Assembly: GCA_003497765.1 (NCBI GenBank)
Contig: DNNY01000048.1
Location: forward strand, 1-10,929
Length of the DNA stretch: 10,929 nt
Direction of reading: 5' to 3'
Origin: Oceanospirillaceae bacterium
GTDB lineage: Bacteria; Pseudomonadota; Gammaproteobacteria; Pseudomonadales; Balneatricaceae
Below the pieces are notes generated by a model. It was not told where the DNA came from. It did not search any database and saw only the letters and a list, made by a program, of their open reading frames with translations. This document shows positions 6,998-10,929 of this stretch, one piece after another; the first letter of the stretch is position 1, and each line of letters opens with the position of its first letter. A program made the position numbers and the translations under genes.

Positions 6998-9655
6998 TTA
7001 CAGTAAAACTGGGTTAGTTTTATTGCTATCAATATTGAACTTCTTAATGGCTTTGCTAACTTCAGCAGGTTTCACCACACCTTCTTCGGCCAGTGCTTTA
7101 AGTGCCGCTACAACAATGTAGTAGCGATTCACTTCAAAGAACTCACGCAGTTTCTCACGGCTATCACTACGGCCATAACCATCCGTACCCAATACTTTGT
7201 ATGTAGTCGGCACAACTTCACGAATTTGTTCAGCATAAGCGCGAACATAGTCAGTGGCGGCAATAACTGGGCCAGTGCGGCCTGACAGACATTCTTCCAC
7301 ATAGCTAGTACGCGGTTTTGCTTCTGGGTGAAGCATATTCCAACGCGTAGTGGCTTGGACATCACGACCTAGCTCATTAAAGCTGGTGGCACTCCAAACA
7401 TCAGCGCCAATACTAAACTCTTCCGCCAAAATAGCAGCAGCAGCCTCTACTTCGCGCAAGATAGTACCAGAACCTAATAGCTGCACACGTTTTTTGGTGC
7501 GCGGCTTCACTTCTGATAACAAGTACATACCTTTGATAATGCCTTCTTCACTACCTAAAGGCATTTCTGGCTGTACATAGTTTTCGTTCATTACGGTTAA
7601 GTAGTAGAACTTGTTTTCTTTTTCCTGATACATGCGACGCATGCCATCTTGAATGATTACCGTCAACTCATAGGCATAAGTTGGATCATAGCTGACACAG
7701 TTAGGAATCAAGTTAGCCATTATATGGCTATGGCCATCTTCATGCTGTAAGCCTTCACCATTCAAGGTAGTTCGACCCGCCGTGGCACCAATTAAGAAGC
7801 CACGGGCTTGACTATCACCAGCGGCCCAAGCTAAGTCACCTACACGTTGGAAACCAAACATGGAGTAGAAGATATAGAAAGGAATCATGGCATAGTTGTT
7901 ATTACTGTAAGAAGTCGCACAAGCCAACCAAGCCGACATAGCGCCTGATTCATTAATACCTTCTTCCAGTATTTGACCCGCTTGATCTTCTCGGTAATAC
8001 ATAATCTGATCAGAATCATGGGGTACATACTTCTGCCCTTCTGCCGTATAAATACCTAGTTGACGGAACATACCTTCCATACCAAAGGTACGTGCTTCAT
8101 CTGGAATAATGGGCACCACACGCTGACCAATGGATTTGTCTTTAACCAGAGTTGTTAAAGTACGCACAAATGACATGGTCGTAGAAATCTCACGCTTGCC
8201 AGTGGATTTCAACTGGCTACCCAAAGCTTCTAACTTAGGCGTTTCTAGGGCTTCAAAATCAGCTCTACGTGAGGGGATAAAACCGCCCAAACTATCACGA
8301 CGAGCCCGCATATATTTCATCTCAGCAGAATCTTCATGGGGTCGGTAGTAAGGAACGGTTTTTAATTGATCATCATCGAGAGGGATATTAAAGCGATCAC
8401 GGAAGGACTGTAAGTCGTCCAAACCTAGTTTTTTCAGTGAGTGGGTTGGGTTCTTGGCTTCACCAGATTGACCCGTACCGTAACCTTTAACCGTTTGTGC
8501 CAAAATGACTGTTGGACGGCCTTTAGTATTAACTGCTTCATGATAAGCAGCATAAACTTTATAAGGATCATGACCACCACGATTAAGCTTCATGATATCT
8601 TCATCAGATAGATGAGCCACCATTTCCTTTAATTCTGGACTTGAACCGAAGAAGTTTTCACGCGTATAGGCACCGCCCATAGCTTTATAGTTTTGCAACT
8701 CACCGTCAACGACTTCGTCCATGCGTTTCTGCAATAAACCGTCAGTGTCTTTCTCGAATAATGGATCCCAATGACGGCCCCAAAGGACCTTAATGACATT
8801 CCAGCCAGCGCCTTTAAAAATACTTTCTAGCTCTTGGACAACCTTACCATTACCGCGAACAGGGCCGTCTAAGCGCTGCAAGTTACAGTTGATTACAAAT
8901 ATCAGATTATCCAGCTTTTCGCGGCTAGCAAGTGAGATACAACCTAAGGTTTCCGGCTCATCACATTCACCATCGCCGAGGAAGGCCCATACCTTACGGT
9001 CGCCTTGCTCAACCAGACCACGGTTTTGTTGATAACGCATAGTGCGGGCTTGATGAATAGCCTGAATTGGGCCTAGACCCATAGATACAGTTGGGAACTG
9101 CCAGTAATCAGGCATTAACCAAGGATGAGGATAAGAAGATAAACCGTTACCATCGACTTCACGGCGGAAATTATCCATCTGCTCGTCAGTTAGGCGACCT
9201 TCAAGGTAGGAGCGAGCATAAATACCAGGTGAAATATGTCCTTGATAGAAAATTAGGTCACCTTCTTGTTTATCGGTACTACCACGGAAAAAGTAGTTAA
9301 AGCCGACATCATACAGAGTAGCAGAGGAGGAAAAACTAGAAATATGCCCACCTAAAGCATCATCATTGTCATTGGCACGAATAACCATGGCCATGGCATT
9401 CCAGCGCACAAGAGAACGGATGCGGCGTTCCATAAATAAATCGCCAGGCATGCGTTTTTCGTCTTTGGGTAAAATGGTATTAACGTATGGTGTAGTTAAG
9501 GCACCTTCTTGGGCAGCGCCTTCGGCACGGGCTTTTTCACCCAATTTAGTTAGAATATAGCGAGCCCGATCGGCTCCTTCGTTGTTAATGACAGACGTCA
9601 AGGCATCTAGCCATTCTTGTGTTTCAATAGGATCGATATCAGTTGTGGAGCTCAC
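6998..9655 (-). CDS. aceE: Pyruvate dehydrogenase E1 component, homodimeric type
   Basis: E1 decarboxylates pyruvate with thiamine diphosphate and reductively acetylates the lipoyl arms of AceF. The 885-residue length matches the single-chain E1 of gammaproteobacteria (887 in E. coli), not the alpha/beta type. The thiamine diphosphate and magnesium motif runs from GDGECDEPE (227-235) to NCN (256-258). His104 (GGHISSF) and His140 (YQGHISPG) correspond to conserved active-site histidines. A later histidine lies in NPTHSLKKL. The GLQHEDGHSHI segment is also conserved. The start is GTG at 9655, supported by AGGAGAA (9660-9666), with six bases between AGGAG and GTG; no nearby in-frame ATG competes. 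It is the first gene of aceE-aceF. A hairpin over its ribosome binding site and a long leader with dyad sites suggest control upstream. No pdhR is adjacent. Confidence 0.98.
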   Translation of the reverse strand: MSSTTDIDPIETQEWLDALTSVINNEGADRARYILTKLGEKARAEGAAQEGALTTPYVNTILPKDEKRMPGDLFMERRIRSLVRWNAMAMVIRANDNDDALGGHISSFSSSATLYDVGFNYFFRGSTDKQEGDLIFYQGHISPGIYARSYLEGRLTDEQMDNFRREVDGNGLSSYPHPWLMPDYWQFPTVSMGLGPIQAIHQARTMRYQQNRGLVEQGDRKVWAFLGDGECDEPETLGCISLASREKLDNLIFVINCNLQRLDGPVRGNGKVVQELESIFKGAGWNVIKVLWGRHWDPLFEKDTDGLLQKRMDEVVDGELQNYKAMGGAYTRENFFGSSPELKEMVAHLSDEDIMKLNRGGHDPYKVYAAYHEAVNTKGRPTVILAQTVKGYGTGQSGEAKNPTHSLKKLGLDDLQSFRDRFNIPLDDDQLKTVPYYRPHEDSAEMKYMRARRDSLGGFIPSRRADFEALETPKLEALGSQLKSTGKREISTTMSFVRTLTTLVKDKSIGQRVVPIIPDEARTFGMEGMFRQLGIYTAEGQKYVPHDSDQIMYYREDQAGQILEEGINESGAMSAWLACATSYSNNNYAMIPFYIFYSMFGFQRVGDLAWAAGDSQARGFLIGATAGRTTLNGEGLQHEDGHSHIMANLIPNCVSYDPTYAYELTVIIQDGMRRMYQEKENKFYYLTVMNENYVQPEMPLGSEEGIIKGMYLLSEVKPRTKKRVQLLGSGTILREVEAAAAILAEEFSIGADVWSATSFNELGRDVQATTRWNMLHPEAKPRTSYVEECLSGRTGPVIAATDYVRAYAEQIREVVPTTYKVLGTDGYGRSDSREKLREFFEVNRYYIVVAALKALAEEGVVKPAEVSKAIKKFNIDSNKTNPVLL

Positions 9656-9662
9656 AAACTTC

Positions 9663-9686
9663 TCCTGCTATGTATAACCCGCAGGA
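9663..9686 (-). promoter_or_regulatory. Hairpin overlapping the aceE ribosome binding site
   Basis: On the minus strand, TCCTGC (9686-9681) pairs perfectly with GCAGGA (9668-9663) around a 12-nt loop. The second arm covers AGGA of the aceE AGGAGAA site, which lies just before the GTG start codon. Folding would hide the ribosome binding site. The complementarity is direct; a regulatory role is inference, since a 6-bp stem with a 12-nt loop is only moderately stable. Confidence 0.5.
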
Positions 9687-9798
9687 TGACTACGGGAATA
9701 TTTGCTTTATCTGGCCCCTTATGAAGACCAGCCTTGCGCAAAAGCTATTTTAGTATGGCTTTCAGGGTTACATTAGCCATATGCTTTTGCCAATAAAC

Positions 9799-9822
9799 GG
9801 CTCAAATGAGATTAAATGAGCC
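9799..9822 (-). other. Stem-loop in the probable aceE leader
   Basis: GGCTCA (9799-9804) is mirrored by TGAGCC (9817-9822) with a 12-nt loop. On the aceE-reading strand it is followed by GTTTATTGG, a poor T-tract, so it is at best a weak attenuator-like structure. A tandem CTCATTT lies within and beside it. If transcription starts near 9835, this hairpin is close to the 5' end of the aceE message. Confidence 0.35.
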
Positions 9823-9831
9823 CCTGATTTT

Positions 9832-9848
9832 TTGTAAATATATTACAG
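9832..9848. promoter_or_regulatory. Near-palindromic operator candidate, site 1 (aceE side)
   Basis: TTGTAA-N5-TTACAG matches a dyad in 11 of 12 arm positions. Its 17-base core (9831-9847) is the exact reverse complement of 9894-9910 in site 2. It overlaps a minus-strand extended -10 box (TGCTGTAAT, 9850-9842), so a bound protein could repress aceE. It does not match the E. coli PdhR pattern (TTGGT-N3-ACCAA). Mirror symmetry is certain; function is inferred. Confidence 0.5.
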
Positions 9849-9850
9849 CA
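9842..9850 (-). promoter_or_regulatory. Candidate extended -10 promoter for aceE-aceF
   Basis: On the minus strand, TG-C-TGTAAT fits an extended -10 (TGnTATAAT) with one mismatch. There is no good -35 hexamer 16-18 bp upstream, which extended -10 promoters can tolerate. Transcription would begin near 9835, giving a leader of about 180 nt. Other weak promoters closer to the gene cannot be excluded. Confidence 0.35.
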
Positions 9851-9892
9851 ATGAACTTTAAACGACTACTAAAGACACTATTTTTTACTTTC

Positions 9893-9909
9893 TTGTAATA
9901 TATTTACAA
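9893..9909. promoter_or_regulatory. Near-palindromic operator candidate, site 2 (nadC side)
   Basis: TTGTAA-N5-TTACAA is a perfect 6-bp dyad with an AT-only centre. Its centre lies 61 bp from the centre of site 1, close to six helical turns, so two bound proteins would face the same side of the DNA. It contains TGTAATAT on the plus strand, but no -35 is evident there. Confidence 0.5.
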
Positions 9910-9921
9910 ATAAAACTATTT

Positions 9922-9944
9922 CCCAAGCAGCAAATGCTGGGGGG
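9922..9944. other. G-rich hairpin upstream of nadC
   Basis: CCC (9922-9924) and AGCA (9926-9929) pair with TGCT (9935-9938) and GGG (9940-9942), with one mismatch and a 5-nt GCAAA loop. A run of six G residues (9939-9944) overlaps the right arm. It stands out in an AT-rich region. No T-run or adjacent gene makes it a terminator on either strand. Confidence 0.3.
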
Positions 9945-10078
9945 CTTATTCTATATTAGTTGAAACAAATTTAACAATCGTTTTCACTAACAAAGAATAT
10001 AAGTTGCTTTGAAAATCGACGAACACCTTGATTTACGCGGAATTTACGATTTTTTATGGCACTCAAGATTGATGGTAA

Positions 10079-10106
10079 TTGCCCCCGGCTACAGCTATGG
10101 TAAAAT
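10079..10106 (+). promoter_or_regulatory. Probable nadC promoter
   Basis: TTGCCC (10079-10084) is followed after 16 bp by TAAAAT (10101-10106), which is preceded by TGG and so forms an extended -10 (TGnTAAAAT). The -35 matches the sigma-70 consensus in 4 of 6 positions and the -10 in 5 of 6. Transcription would start near 10113, leaving a leader of about 35 nt before the nadC ATG. Confidence 0.6.
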
Positions 10107-10147
10107 GCCATCCCTCATTTATATCAACTCAAATAAACGAGCAGACC

Positions 10148-10929
10148 ATGAGCGAAAACCTAAAAAGCGATTTAATTGCAAATGTAACTACAGCTTTGCA
10201 TGAAGATTTGGGGTCTGGTGATATAACTGCAGGACTGATTCCAGCCAATGAACAAGCACTTGCTCGTGTTATTACTCGCGAAGTAGCCACTATATGTGGT
10301 CAAGATTGGGTCAATGAAGTTGCGCAACAAGTCGACCCAAGTATTCAAATTGACTGGCAAGTTGCCGATGGTGACCGCGTGGTAGCCCAGCAAACAATAT
10401 TTGAAGCACATGGGTCGGCTCGAAGCCTGCTTACTTTTGAACGCTGCGCGTTAAATTTTCTACAGTGCCTATCTGGTACAGCAACAATATCTTCCCATTA
10501 CGCTAGGATGGTTGCCCATACAGGGGTCAAATTATTAGACACGCGTAAAACTATTCCCGGACTGCGCAAAGCGCAAAAATATGCTGTTAGTTGTGGTGGC
10601 TGTTATAACCACCGTGTTGGCTTATACGATGCGTTTCTTATCAAAGAGAATCATATTGCAGCCTGCGGTGGCATTACCCAAGCTGTGCAAACGGCTCGCC
10701 TGCAATCACCAGGCAAACCTGTAGAAGTAGAAGTTGAAACATTAGTGGAGTTGCAACAAGCTATTGATGCGGGCGCAGACACTATTATGCTAGATAACTT
10801 TAATATGGACGATATGTGCACTGCCGTCAAACTAACTGCTGGTGAGGCAAAATTGGAAGCCTCAGGTGGCATCACTGAAGCCACTTTGGTGCCCATTGCC
10901 GAAACGGGGGTTGATTATATTTCTATTGG
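10148..10929 (+). CDS. nadC: Nicotinate-nucleotide pyrophosphorylase (quinolinate phosphoribosyltransferase), C-terminus beyond window
   Basis: The enzyme converts quinolinate and phosphoribosyl pyrophosphate to nicotinate mononucleotide in de novo NAD synthesis. The visible 260 residues start at ATG 10148 and the frame runs open off the right edge; E. coli NadC has 297 residues, so about 30 are missing. Motifs present are EDLGSGDIT (19-27), FERCALNF (97-104), [18 protein letters not shown] (129-146, with substrate-binding Arg and Lys residues), [22 protein letters not shown] (149-170, NHR and KENH), EVEVE (193-197), LDNF (215-218) and EASGGI (237-242). The family usually reads CGGG where this protein has CGGC. 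The ribosome binding site is weak (GAGCAG, spacing short). It diverges from aceE across 492 bp and has its own likely promoter. The assignment is very secure. Confidence 0.97.
   Translation, partial: MSENLKSDLIANVTTALHEDLGSGDITAGLIPANEQALARVITREVATICGQDWVNEVAQQVDPSIQIDWQVADGDRVVAQQTIFEAHGSARSLLTFERCALNFLQCLSGTATISSHYARMVAHTGVKLLDTRKTIPGLRKAQKYAVSCGGCYNHRVGLYDAFLIKENHIAACGGITQAVQTARLQSPGKPVEVEVETLVELQQAIDAGADTIMLDNFNMDDMCTAVKLTAGEAKLEASGGITEATLVPIAETGVDYISI

Larger units (their letters stand above)
9656..10147. other. 492-bp aceE/nadC divergent intergenic region, no convincing gene
   Basis: I see no protein-coding or RNA gene here. The region holds, from the aceE side, a hairpin over the aceE ribosome binding site (9663-9686), a GGCTCA/TGAGCC stem (9799-9822), two near-palindromic sites (9832-9848 and 9893-9909), a G-rich hairpin (9922-9942) and a probable nadC promoter (10079-10106). 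Each is listed separately. Confidence 0.7.

Noticed and set aside
6468..7121. 217-codon frame antisense to aceF and the end of aceE
   Set aside because: It is a mirror of the repetitive Ala/Val/Asp-rich lipoyl domains on the other strand. Its low-complexity Ser/Thr/Ala composition follows from that, and it has no independent start signal.
10009..10203. 64-codon plus-strand frame starting with TTG upstream of nadC
   Set aside because: It has no good ribosome binding site and no recognisable family. It runs across the nadC promoter and overlaps the start of nadC in another frame, so it is probably spurious.

Overview
The window is a chromosomal housekeeping segment of a gammaproteobacterium. 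The evidence is the GroES/GroEL, FxsA, YajQ, PanE, AceF, AceE and NadC sequences, all of which read as gammaproteobacterial. AceE is the homodimeric E1 type, and fxsA sits next to groESL as in enterobacteria. The DNA is moderately AT-leaning with AT-rich intergenic regions. A marine lineage (Cellvibrionales/Spongiibacter-like or Alteromonadales-like) is only an impression; the sequence does not fix the genus.

Layout from left to right: groEL (minus strand, cut by the window edge), groES (minus) with a probable sigma-32 promoter, and fxsA (minus). A divergent spacer with a repeated 8-mer follows, then an alkyltransferase-like protein (ATL) gene and an EamA/DMT-type transporter gene (both plus). 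yajQ (minus) converges on the transporter gene and has its own terminator. panE-like ketopantoate reductase (plus) diverges from yajQ. A strong bidirectional hairpin terminator separates panE from the convergent aceE-aceF operon (minus). A 492-bp intergenic region with several symmetric elements separates aceE from nadC (plus, cut by the right edge).

How the genes fit together: groES-groEL form the chaperonin operon. aceE-aceF encode E1 and E2 of the pyruvate dehydrogenase complex. No lpd (E3) gene and no pdhR regulator are adjacent, so E3 must be encoded elsewhere. panE and nadC serve pantothenate/CoA and NAD biosynthesis, which supply cofactors used by pyruvate dehydrogenase, but nothing in the sequence shows functional coupling. 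The ATL protein is a non-enzymatic DNA alkylation damage sensor.

I found no mobile element, CRISPR array, RNA gene, phage remnant or defence system, and no undescribed multigene system. The parts most worth a second look are regulatory. They are a pair of near-palindromic TTGTAA-N5-TTACAA sites about six helical turns apart between aceE and nadC, a hairpin that could mask the aceE ribosome binding site, and a triple CTTACTAT motif around the probable fxsA promoter.
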